From positions 1 through 6,196 of the forward strand of contig DAOVBF010000081.1 in NCBI GenBank assembly GCA_030673955.1: a stretch of DNA of 6,196 bases, in the 5' to 3' direction. Origin of the DNA: Deltaproteobacteria bacterium. Lineage in GTDB: Bacteria > Myxococcota_A > UBA9160 > SZUA-336. A program made the translations under genes and the position numbers. A model generated the notes under the pieces. It did not search any database. It worked only from the letters and a program-made list of their open reading frames with translations, and was not told where the DNA came from. Positions 1 through 5,365 of the stretch are shown one piece after another. Every line of letters starts with the position of its first letter. Positions within the stretch are counted from its first letter, which is position 1.

Positions 1-46
1 CTGCGGATCGGGCGTTTCCGGAAGGCTGGCTCGAGCGTAGCGCGGT

Positions 47-880
47 CTATGCCCAGTGATTGACTGGGCCGTAGCCGTGGCCGAGCCCGGGCGCACTGGC
101 GATGGCGCGCGTGATGAAGTCCTTGGCCTGCCGTACGGCAACGGGCAGAGTCTCGCCGCGTGCGAGGAGTGCGGTGATCGCGGCCGAGTGCGTGCAGCCA
201 GTGCCGTGCGTGTGGGGCGTGTCGATGCGGGTCGCGGACAGCCGCACGAACTCGCTGCCGTCGTACAGCAGGTCGACGGCATCGCGGTCGCGAAGGTGGC
301 CGCCCTTCACGAGCACGGCCGCGGCGCCGAGGTCGCACAGCTTGCGCGCCCCCTCGCGCATCTGTGCCTCGTTCTCGACGGGGCCTCCCAGCAGCGCGGC
401 CAGCTCGTGCAGGTTAGGTGTCACCAGGGTCGCTCTCGGGAGGAGTTCGCGTTTGAGCGTGGCGGCTGCTTCCTTGGCGAGCAGCGGATCGCCGTGCTTC
501 GAAATCATCACGGGATCGACTACGAGATTCGGAATCGCGTGCTCCTCGACGGCGGCAGCGACCGTCTCGATGAGCTCGGCGGAGCCGAGCGCACCGGTCT
601 TGGCGGCGTGCACTTCGAGGTCTTCGGCCACAGCTGCGATCTGTTTTGCGACCAGCTCGGCCGGCAACAGGTGCACCTCCCGCACGCCCACCGTGTTCTG
701 GGCCGTGATCAGCACCAGCGCGCTGGTCCCGTAGACGCCGAAGCGCTGGAAGGTCTTGAGGTCGGCCTGGATTCCGGCGCCGCCGCCCGAGTCGGAGCCC
801 GCGATGGTGAGAGCGGTGCGGGGTGGCGCGCCCCCGGCCTCTGCTGCGCCGCCCGGATCGCGTCTTTCCGGATCAGCCAT
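47..880 (-). CDS. thiD: Bifunctional hydroxymethylpyrimidine kinase / phosphomethylpyrimidine kinase (ThiD)
   Basis: ThiD phosphorylates hydroxymethylpyrimidine (HMP) twice in the cytoplasm to give HMP diphosphate, the pyrimidine substrate of thiamin phosphate synthase. The 277-residue product has the ribokinase-fold signature [18 protein letters not shown] at residues 25-42, the VVDPVM strand at 120-125, KGGH at 192-195, and the anion-hole motif GTGCT at 226-230, whose Cys229 corresponds to the nucleophilic Cys of ThiD. The C-terminal [10 protein letters not shown] is also typical. About 20 Ala/Gly/Arg-rich residues precede the core, slightly more than usual. The ATG at 880 was chosen because it overlaps the upstream TenA-like stop in the sequence ATGGCTGA, which implies translational coupling. 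The frame stays open to 1189, but that stretch lies inside the TenA-like gene and does not resemble ThiD. Third gene of a pyrimidine-salvage operon. It could belong to a kinase family that only recovers HMP, but the full ThiD motif set makes the bifunctional enzyme most likely. Confidence 0.95.
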   Translation of the reverse strand: MADPERRDPGGAAEAGGAPPRTALTIAGSDSGGGAGIQADLKTFQRFGVYGTSALVLITAQNTVGVREVHLLPAELVAKQIAAVAEDLEVHAAKTGALGSAELIETVAAAVEEHAIPNLVVDPVMISKHGDPLLAKEAAATLKRELLPRATLVTPNLHELAALLGGPVENEAQMREGARKLCDLGAAAVLVKGGHLRDRDAVDLLYDGSEFVRLSATRIDTPHTHGTGCTHSAAITALLARGETLPVAVRQAKDFITRAIASAPGLGHGYGPVNHWA

Positions 881-1490
881 CTTTGCCCGTGTAGGCCATT
901 TGCCAAAAGGCTCGCTCGTAGGTCGCCACCCAGCGAAACGCCTCGCGTGCGACATCGCCGGCCTGTGCGAGGACCCGGTTCGCCGCGGACTCGAGTGCCT
1001 CCACATAGGCCGAGAACGCCTCGCTCGTCCAACGCTCGACGAACTCGCGAAACGCTGGTGCTCCGGGGAGCGCTGTTTGCCAGCCCTCCAGGTAGGCGCG
1101 CTCCAGGGCCCAGAGCGCCGTGAGCTGAGCCGGGTAGGGCGCATAGGTGAGGGCGTGCAGGTAGTCGATATAGGCACGGGCGGTGGCATGGAGCGGCACG
1201 TCGAGATCGATTCCGCGCTCGGCCGCCTTGTGCTCGAACCAGTCTAGCTCTGCGACCATCGCCTGAACGCCGTTGGCGAGAAGCGCCAGGTCTTCGCGTG
1301 GCGCCCCGGCCAGGTAGCGGGCCTCGGCACGCGTCAGCGCCGCGCCGAAGTGATAATCCTGGGCGAGCCAGCGCGCGAACGCGGCCGGGGCGAGCGTGCC
1401 GTTGCGGACCTCGTCCAGGAACGCGTGGTGCGTCGCGTCGTGCCACAGGTTCGGATCGCCTCGAATCAGGTCACGTGCCGTCATGCGCAT
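873..1490 (-). CDS. TenA/THI-4 family protein, cysteine-less glutamate type (TenA_E-like)
   Basis: This is a helical TenA-superfamily protein of about 205 residues. It keeps LAQDY (Asp45, the pyrimidine-binding aspartate), the W/E-rich helix 'VERWTSEAF' near residues 151-159, and the C-terminal '[10 protein letters not shown]' with Glu192. The active-site Cys of classical TenA is absent: the equivalent helix reads [13 protein letters not shown] (residues 125-137), with Glu130 close to where the Cys would lie. That pattern is known from plant TenA_E enzymes, which hydrolyse formylamino- and amino-pyrimidine breakdown products of thiamin. The same activity here is an inference. The start is ATG 1490 or ATG 1484, two codons later and with GGGA 5 bases upstream; both overlap the end of the upstream tenA (stop 1471-1473). 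An in-frame extension to 1568 lies fully inside that gene and was rejected. The stop overlaps the thiD start. Second gene of the tenA-tenA-thiD operon. Confidence 0.85.
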   Translation of the reverse strand: MRMTARDLIRGDPNLWHDATHHAFLDEVRNGTLAPAAFARWLAQDYHFGAALTRAEARYLAGAPREDLALLANGVQAMVAELDWFEHKAAERGIDLDVPLHATARAYIDYLHALTYAPYPAQLTALWALERAYLEGWQTALPGAPAFREFVERWTSEAFSAYVEALESAANRVLAQAGDVAREAFRWVATYERAFWQMAYTGKDG

Positions 1491-2097
1491 CCCATGCTGC
1501 CTGGAAGAACGCGAGCTCGAGTTCGATTGCGCGGCGATACAGCTGTGCCAAGCGGTCGGGGTCTCCACCGTAGCGATCGAGCAGATCCTCGAGCCTCGCG
1601 GCCAGCGCCTCGAGCTCGGAACTCGAGTACGTTTCCACCCACGCGCGGTAGGGACTGTCGGGGTTGAGCTTCGGCGCGAGCTGCTGTCCCAGGAACGCGT
1701 AGAGGCGCATGCATGGCGTCATGGCGGCGGCCGTGTGGCCCACCGGCTCGAGAGACGCCGTGCTCAGTAGGAAGTCGGTGTAGGCGCTCGTGGTCGGGAG
1801 AGGCTCCGGCTCGAGGCTTACGCCCCAGCGCTCGGCATAGCCCTTGTGCAGTGTGAGCTCCTCGAAGACACCGATCAGCAGATCCTTGAAGACAGCGATG
1901 CCCTCGCGATCCGGGCTCTTCGCGAGCGCCAGGGCGTAGGCGCGCGCGAACGCCTCGAGGAAGTAGGCGTCCTGCGCCACGTAGATCTGGAAGCGCCCCC
2001 GCGAGAGCTCGCCCGACGCGATGCCCTGCACGAATGGATGCGCGAGGCAGGCGTCGGCCAGATCCCGATTGCGCTGCCACATCTCCTGCGCGGTCAT
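1471..2097 (-). CDS. tenA: Aminopyrimidine aminohydrolase TenA, cysteine type
   Basis: TenA hydrolyses 4-amino-5-aminomethyl-2-methylpyrimidine to HMP and can also cleave thiamin. It is a cytoplasmic tetramer in characterised members. The 208-residue product matches the family along its length. Visible active-site residues are Asp43 in AQDAYFLEAF, Cys129 in AMTPCMRLY (the nucleophile position, Cys135 in Bacillus subtilis), Tyr133, the aromatic segment Y150-RAW-VETY157, and Glu194 in the last helix. The ATG at 2097 is preceded by GGAGGA about 3-8 bases upstream, a strong ribosome site. The stop lies inside the start region of the cysteine-less paralogue, with an overlap of 14 or 20 bases. It is the first gene of the thiamin-pyrimidine salvage operon. 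No TPP riboswitch could be recognised in the 175 bases upstream, so regulation by thiamin, if any, is not visible. Confidence 0.93.
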   Translation of the reverse strand: MTAQEMWQRNRDLADACLAHPFVQGIASGELSRGRFQIYVAQDAYFLEAFARAYALALAKSPDREGIAVFKDLLIGVFEELTLHKGYAERWGVSLEPEPLPTTSAYTDFLLSTASLEPVGHTAAAMTPCMRLYAFLGQQLAPKLNPDSPYRAWVETYSSSELEALAARLEDLLDRYGGDPDRLAQLYRRAIELELAFFQAAWDAHDGT

Positions 2098-2154
2098 GGC
2101 TCCTCCGGAGCGGCGTCGGCCGCCGTGGCACGCTGCGAGAGCTCTTTAGACTAA

Positions 2155-2185
2155 CGCAAAACGGCCCGTCGGTTAGGGCTTTGCG
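2155..2185 (-). terminator. Stem-loop between nfuA and tenA, possible terminator of the nfuA transcript
   Basis: On the minus strand CGCAAA-GCCC pairs with GGGC-(CGT bulge)-TTTGCG around an 8-base loop, giving a 10-bp stem with a three-base bulge. It lies about 90 bases after the nfuA stop and about 60 bases before the tenA start. There is no U-tract after it, so intrinsic termination is doubtful; it could instead be a processing or stability element. A second perfect hairpin, CGCAGC-ctc-GCTGCG, lies at 2203-2217 in the same gap, also without a U-tract. Confidence 0.3.
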
Positions 2186-2272
2186 GAGACGCCCGAGGAG
2201 GTCGCAGCCTCGCTGCGCAAGACTCGGTCCCGCCTCAGGATCGGTAGCGCGCCCAGCCCGAGCTGATCCGCC

Positions 2273-2863
2273 TCACTTTCCCGGCTGGTGATAGGGGTTT
2301 GTCGCCGAGGCGTGATCGGTCGTGTCCAGGACTTCAGTGACCTCGGGGATCTCTTCCTTGAGCGTTGCTTCGATCCCCTGCTTCAGGGTCACATCGACCA
2401 TCCCGCAGCCCTGACAGCCGCCCCCGAGCTGGACGTAGACCTTCCCGTCGCGGTAATCCAGCAGGGCCACACGGCCACCGTGTGTCGCTAGGCTGGGATT
2501 GATCCGCTCTTCGATGATCTGATGCACGCGCGCCGCAATCGGGTCCTTCAAGAGGGGCGGCTTGTTGGGGTTGTCGAACTTGAAACCGGTTCCCCCGAGC
2601 GTGTCAACGAAGTCGAGAGTCGAGCCCGCGAGCATCGGCACGCTTTCCCCGTCGATGTAGAACAGGATTCCCTCGACGTCGACCGTCTCGTCCTCCGCCT
2701 TCTTGTCCTCCAGAGGCACGAACCTCACCAGATAGCGGAAGGCTGCCGGACTGTCCTCACGCACGGCGACGCGGATGGGCATCCCCTTGGTCTCTTGGGA
2801 ATTCTGGAGGTCCTTGATCTTTGCAATTGCTGACTCGGTGAGGGTGAGGATGGGACTGTCCAT
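2273..2863 (-). CDS. nfuA: Fe-S cluster carrier protein NfuA (degenerate A-type domain plus NifU C-terminal domain)
   Basis: NfuA binds a [4Fe-4S] cluster between two subunits and delivers it to target apoproteins, mainly under oxidative stress or iron limitation. The 196-residue product has two domains. Residues 1 to about 98 form an IscA-like (A-type) domain that has lost all its cluster cysteines, as in Escherichia coli NfuA. Residues about 108-182 form a NifU C-terminal domain with INPSLATHGGRVALLDY and GGGCQGCGMVDVTLKQGIE; Cys150 and Cys153 are the only cysteines and form the CxxC cluster site. Domain order and length match the E. coli protein (191 residues). The ATG at 2863 has AGGAG with a 7-base spacer. 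The gene follows the Rrf2-type regulator by 69 bases on the same strand, so the two are probably co-transcribed and nfuA is a likely target of that regulator. It is separated from tenA by 175 bases with two hairpins and is probably not part of that operon. Confidence 0.93.
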   Translation of the reverse strand: MDSPILTLTESAIAKIKDLQNSQETKGMPIRVAVREDSPAAFRYLVRFVPLEDKKAEDETVDVEGILFYIDGESVPMLAGSTLDFVDTLGGTGFKFDNPNKPPLLKDPIAARVHQIIEERINPSLATHGGRVALLDYRDGKVYVQLGGGCQGCGMVDVTLKQGIEATLKEEIPEVTEVLDTTDHASATNPYHQPGK

Positions 2864-2932
2864 AGCGATTCTCCTGCTTCAGCTTCCCGCGACCGGTCCC
2901 GTCAGCGTCACGCTTACCGGCTGCTTAATTAA

Positions 2933-3397
2933 TTAATGTATGTGCTTAGAAGCGGCCACCTGCAGCCAGTGCGCCATCGGGCGCTCATCCCGGACAAGGT
3001 CTGCAAGCGACACTCGCTCGAGGAACGATTGCAGGACGTCGTCCAATGCCTGCCAGAGTGCGCGGAGCGAGCAGTCCTTGGAGTGGACGCAGTTTCTTAC
3101 CTGTCCGGGATGGCAGTCACAGAAGTCCCCGGGGAACATCGGGCCGCCAAGCGCCTCGAGGACGTCCCAAACGGAGATCTTCTTGGCCGGCTGGGCGAGC
3201 CGGTAGCCCCCTCCCGGCCCCCTAAGGCTCTTGACCAAGCCCGCGCGGCGCAGCAGCTGCATGAGCTTCCCCGCGTAGTCGATGCTGAGGCCCTCCGCTC
3301 GGGCAATCTGATTCAGCGTCAGGGGATCGGGGCCGCGATGCCGCGCCGCCTGCAGTAGACATCGGAGCCCGTATTCTTCTTGGCAGAACAGGCGCAC
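2933..3397 (-). CDS. Rrf2 family transcriptional regulator, IscR-like, with four clustered cysteines
   Basis: Rrf2 proteins are dimeric winged-helix DNA-binding regulators, and many sense Fe-S status, NO or redox state through a cysteine-bound cluster. The 154-residue product begins VRLFCQEEYGLRCLLQ, which aligns with the MRL(T/S)xKGRYAL start of IscR. It has a recognition helix around residues 35-52 and the wing signature SLRGPGGGYRLA at 57-68. The cluster region reads FCDCHPGQVRNCVHSKDC, giving Cys93, Cys95, Cys103 and Cys109. The C-x5-C spacing of the last two matches IscR, while the preceding CxC differs from IscR's three-cysteine site. GTG 3397 was chosen from family alignment; the open frame up to 3589 encodes nothing Rrf2-like. 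No clear Shine-Dalgarno precedes the GTG. It lies 69 bases upstream of nfuA and is likely to control it, and possibly gor or itself. IscR itself is not claimed because no isc or suf genes are in view. Confidence 0.88.
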   Translation of the reverse strand: MRLFCQEEYGLRCLLQAARHRGPDPLTLNQIARAEGLSIDYAGKLMQLLRRAGLVKSLRGPGGGYRLAQPAKKISVWDVLEALGGPMFPGDFCDCHPGQVRNCVHSKDCSLRALWQALDDVLQSFLERVSLADLVRDERPMAHWLQVAASKHIH

Positions 3398-3404
3398 GAA
3401 AATC

Positions 3405-3434
3405 AGTCTACAATAAAAAAGAGAGAACAGTCCA
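3405..3434 (-). promoter_or_regulatory. Candidate promoter of the Rrf2 regulator, predicting a leaderless transcript
   Basis: On the minus strand TGGACT (plus 3429-3434) and TAGACT (plus 3405-3410) match the sigma-70 -35 and -10 hexamers at 4 of 6 positions each, with an 18-base spacer that is T-rich (CTCTCTTTTTTATT) and stands out in GC-rich surroundings. Only 7 bases separate the -10 from the GTG at 3397, so transcription would begin at or next to the start codon. That fits the missing Shine-Dalgarno. Both boxes carry the word GGACTG or AGACTG, which could also be regulator half-sites. Confidence 0.35.
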
Positions 3435-3697
3435 GATTGCCAGTTTCCGAGAGGAACCGAGGCTTTGCCGCAAAGGTTGCGAATGCCTCCGGGAGCGAGA
3501 GCGGGGCGCCGGCAGGAGGCCGAGGTTTCGGAGCGCGCCTCCGGAGTGGCTCGCACCCGAGCTCGACGGCCGCGGGTGATGGGGGCCACCGAGAGGCGAG
3601 GGCCTGCGCGGACTTCCAGGGCGGGGCCCCGTCCCCGGAGCGCGGCCGCCAGTCGGGTGGCTCCCGCTAGCGACCGGTCTGCCCATAGACCCGTCGG
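3435..3697. other. GC-rich intergenic stretch between gor and the Rrf2 regulator
   Basis: With the promoter segment, about 300 bases separate gor from the regulator. Open frames cross it on both strands, but their translations are Arg/Pro/Gly/Ser-rich with no family signature, as expected of GC-rich noncoding DNA. Just after the gor stop there is a hairpin GGTCT-gcccat-AGACC at 3676-3691 with a 5-bp stem and no U-tract; it could mark the 3' end of the gor transcript, but the support is weak. I see no RNA gene or repeat here. Confidence 0.5.
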
Positions 3698-5050
3698 CTA
3701 GGACACGGGCGCGCGCAGCGTGACGAACTCCTCCGCCGTCGTCGGGTGGATGCCGATCGTCGCGTCGAACTGCGCCTTTGTTGCACGGCATTTCACCGCG
3801 ATCGCGATCCCCTGGATGATCTCCCCCGCGTCAGGACCGACCATGTGAGCACCGATGACCCGGTTGCTCGCGCCGTCGACGATCAGCTTCAGCATCGTCT
3901 TCTCGTCCCGCCCGGTGAGCGTGTGCTTGAGAGGTCGGAAGTGACTCCGGTAGATCTCGATCTCTCGGTACCGCTCGCGCGCCCTGGCCTCGGTCAGGCC
4001 CACCGCGCCGATCTGCGGCTGGCTGAACACGGCCGAGGGGACGTCCTCGTGGTCGGGCTTGGTGGGTCGATTGCCGAAGAGCGTCTGCGCGAGCGCGATA
4101 CCCTCATGGATCGCCACCGGCGTCAGCTTGATGCGGTCGGTGACATCACCGATGGCCCAGATGCTCGGGACCGTCGAGCGCGAGTACTCGTCGACGATGA
4201 TGGCGCCCTTGGAGTTGAGCTCGACCCCCGCCTCCACGAGCCCCATGTCCCGCGTCGCCGGCAGACGCCCCGTTGCGTACATGATCTGATCCGCCTCGAG
4301 CGTACTACCGTCGGTCAACGTCGCCACCACGCTCGCGTGGGTTTTCTCGATCTTCTGGACGTTCAGGTTGAAGCGCAGGTCGATCCCCTTCCCGCGCATT
4401 TCTTCGGCGAGAGCCTTACGCACGTCATCATCGAACCCACGCAAGAAGAGCGGCCCGCGGTAGAGCTGAACGGTCTCGACCCCGAATCCGTTGAAGATGC
4501 TGGCGAACTCCACGGCGATGTAACCCCCGCCGACCAGGATCACGCGCCGGGGGAGCTCCTTCAGGTGGAAGGCCTCATTCGAGGTGATGGCGTGCTCGAT
4601 GCCAGGGGTCTCGGGAACGCTGGGCCACCCTCCCGTCGCGACCAGGATGTGCTCCGCGGTAAAACGCCGGTCGCCAACCCGCACCGTGTGCGGGTCGACG
4701 ATGCAGGCGCGACCCTCGATCCGCTCGACACCCGCTTGCTCCAGGAGCTCGCGGTACACCCCCTGAAGTCGAGCGATCTCGCGGTTCTTGTTCTCGATCA
4801 GCGGGGTCCAGTCGAACCTGCGCTGACTCACCGTCCAGCCGTAAGCCGCGGCGTCTTCGAAGTCCTCGCTGTAGTGCGAGGCATAGACGAGGAGCTTCTT
4901 CGGGATGCAGCCGACGTTCACGCATGTCCCGCCGAGATAGCGCTCTTCCGCCACCGCAACGCGCGCCCCAAAACCTGCCGCCACCCGGCTGGCGCGCACC
5001 CCACCCGAACCGGCGCCTATGCTGAAGAGGTCATAGTCGTATTTGGCCAT
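3698..5050 (-). CDS. gor: Glutathione-disulfide reductase (NADPH)
   Basis: Glutathione reductase uses NADPH and FAD to reduce oxidised glutathione in the cytoplasm. The 450-residue product matches the E. coli enzyme in length. It has the FAD-binding GAGSGG at residues 12-17, the redox disulfide [13 protein letters not shown] with Cys43 and Cys48, and the NAD(P) Rossmann motif VGGGYIAVE at 173-181. Arg198 and Arg204 in YRGPLFLR occupy the positions that bind the NADP 2'-phosphate in E. coli, so NADPH is predicted over NADH. ATGRLP lies at 259-264, the second FAD motif AIGDV at 299-303, and the catalytic HPTTAEEF (His435, Glu440) at 435-442. The SGGVRASR start and [10 protein letters not shown] segment resemble the plant/cyanobacterial/alphaproteobacterial branch. 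ATG 5050 is preceded by GGGAG with a 9-base spacer. Divergent from the 178-residue gene across a 315-base control region. Trypanothione reductase and mycothione reductase are less likely on motif grounds. Confidence 0.95.
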   Translation of the reverse strand: MAKYDYDLFSIGAGSGGVRASRVAAGFGARVAVAEERYLGGTCVNVGCIPKKLLVYASHYSEDFEDAAAYGWTVSQRRFDWTPLIENKNREIARLQGVYRELLEQAGVERIEGRACIVDPHTVRVGDRRFTAEHILVATGGWPSVPETPGIEHAITSNEAFHLKELPRRVILVGGGYIAVEFASIFNGFGVETVQLYRGPLFLRGFDDDVRKALAEEMRGKGIDLRFNLNVQKIEKTHASVVATLTDGSTLEADQIMYATGRLPATRDMGLVEAGVELNSKGAIIVDEYSRSTVPSIWAIGDVTDRIKLTPVAIHEGIALAQTLFGNRPTKPDHEDVPSAVFSQPQIGAVGLTEARARERYREIEIYRSHFRPLKHTLTGRDEKTMLKLIVDGASNRVIGAHMVGPDAGEIIQGIAIAVKCRATKAQFDATIGIHPTTAEEFVTLRAPVS

Positions 5051-5071
5051 CCCCGAATGCTCCCGTCTTTG

Positions 5072-5092
5072 CCTCGGCCTGGATGCCCGAGG
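5072..5092 (-). other. Hairpin in the gor 5' leader
   Basis: CCTCGG (5072-5077) and CCGAGG (5087-5092) form a perfect 6-bp stem with a 9-base loop. On the gor mRNA it would end 21 bases before the ATG and 7 bases before the GGGAG ribosome site, close enough to affect ribosome loading. Short stems arise easily in GC-rich DNA, so function is uncertain. Confidence 0.3.
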
Positions 5093-5130
5093 TTGAGCGA
5101 GGATTCTAGCCCGGAGCTGTGGTGCCTAGA

Positions 5131-5164
5131 GGGCTGGGGAAAGCTTGGGGGGGGCCTGCGGGGG
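5131..5164 (+). promoter_or_regulatory. Putative G-quadruplex motif in the gor divergent control region
   Basis: Four G-tracts of lengths 3, 4, 8 and 5 are separated by loops CT, AAAGCTT and CCTGC, satisfying the canonical G3+N1-7 pattern on the plus strand. This strand is the template for gor, so a quadruplex would lie in the transcribed leader of gor and just upstream of the promoter facing right. It abuts the AT-rich palindrome at 5165. The pattern is read directly; folding is inferred. Confidence 0.45.
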
Positions 5165-5198
5165 ATAAAAGAATATTGACATATCGGTATTGTTTTAT
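5165..5198. promoter_or_regulatory. 34-bp AT-rich imperfect palindrome, candidate operator between divergent genes
   Basis: ATAAAAgAATA (5165-5175) and TATTgTTTTAT (5188-5198) are inverted copies matching at 10 of 11 positions, around a 12-base centre TTGACATATCGG. Across the whole element 13 of 17 base pairs are symmetrical. It is an AT-rich island in a GC-rich window, midway between gor and the plus-strand gene, and it contains the -35-like TTGACA. This is the layout of an operator that controls one or both promoters. The binding protein is unknown; the Rrf2 regulator encoded nearby is a candidate by proximity only. Confidence 0.45.
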
Positions 5199-5204
5199 TA
5201 GCTT
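5176..5204 (+). promoter_or_regulatory. Candidate sigma-70-type promoter for the rightward genes
   Basis: A perfect TTGACA lies at 5176-5181. At a 17-base spacing the -10 would be TAGCTT (3 of 6 matches); TTATTA or TATTAG at 13-14 bases are closer in composition but too near. Transcription from here would give a leader of about 155 bases before the GTG at 5366. The -35 is convincing and the -10 is not, so a helper activator or another sigma factor may be involved. Confidence 0.35.
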
Positions 5205-5265
5205 GCCTCGTGTGAGTCCCCCTCCTCTACAGGGTACCGCATCCCCTGCCTCCCCTGATGGGGGG

Positions 5266-5305
5266 GTCGCCCGCTATGTAGGTAATACCCCGCATAGCGG
5301 GCGAC
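5266..5305 (+). other. Perfect 13-bp stem-loop in the leader of the 178-residue gene
   Basis: GTCGCCCGCTATG (5266-5278) is exactly complementary to CATAGCGGGCGAC (5293-5305), with a 14-base loop that itself contains the mini-palindrome GGTAATACC. A G-run of seven (5260-5266) and a small CCCC-tgat-GGGG hairpin precede it. There is no T-tract after it on either strand, so it is not a classical terminator. It could be a leader RNA structure, a protein-binding DNA site, or a relic of a palindromic repeat family. Only one copy is present in this window. Confidence 0.7.
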
Positions 5306-5352
5306 GGTGCTCACCCGAGTCGGGTGCCGACCAGCTTCGGGGGCCTCCGAGC
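5306..5352 (+). promoter_or_regulatory. Cluster of small, partly exclusive hairpins just upstream of the ribosome site
   Basis: CACCCG-agt-CGGGTG (5312-5326) and GTCGG-gtg-CCGAC (5319-5331) are each perfect stem-loops that share bases, so they cannot form together. A third imperfect stem, GCTT...GAGC, spans 5334-5352 and ends 2 bases before the AGGTGA ribosome site at 5355-5360. With the 13-bp hairpin upstream, the whole leader looks folded, and alternative pairing could control access to the ribosome site. No known riboswitch class was recognised. Confidence 0.4.
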
Positions 5353-5365
5353 AGAGGTGACTGAC

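Noticed and set aside
1..46. Start of a further thiamin gene downstream of thiD
   Set aside because: No ATG, GTG or TTG is present on the minus strand in these bases, and the short open translations are not recognisable.
56..1123. 355-residue plus-strand open frame over thiD and the second tenA
   Set aside because: Antisense shadow of two well-supported genes in GC-rich DNA; composition is not protein-like.
881..1189. 103-residue N-terminal extension of ThiD
   Set aside because: It lies within the TenA-like gene in another frame, is Arg/Ser/Pro-rich, and ThiD proteins start shortly before the [10 protein letters not shown] motif.
2098..2272. TPP riboswitch upstream of tenA
   Set aside because: Searched by eye on the minus strand; only a loose CCTGAGG and GGATCAG were found, not the ordered conserved core.
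2924..2935. Engineered stop linker or cloning scar
   Set aside because: TTAATTAATTAA is used in constructs, but nothing else around it suggests vector sequence and both flanking genes are intact.
3398..3589. 64-residue N-terminal extension of the Rrf2 regulator
   Set aside because: Rrf2 proteins begin at the MRL-like position; the extension is Arg/Pro-rich, unlike the family, and overlaps the promoter-like AT-rich patch.
3746..5179. Long 477-residue plus-strand open frame
   Set aside because: It is antisense to gor, whose full motif set proves the minus-strand frame; the plus translation is Arg/Asp/His-rich with no family signal.
5266..5305. Intrinsic terminator
   Set aside because: The stem is strong, but neither strand has a T-tract after it, and it sits upstream of a gene instead of after one.
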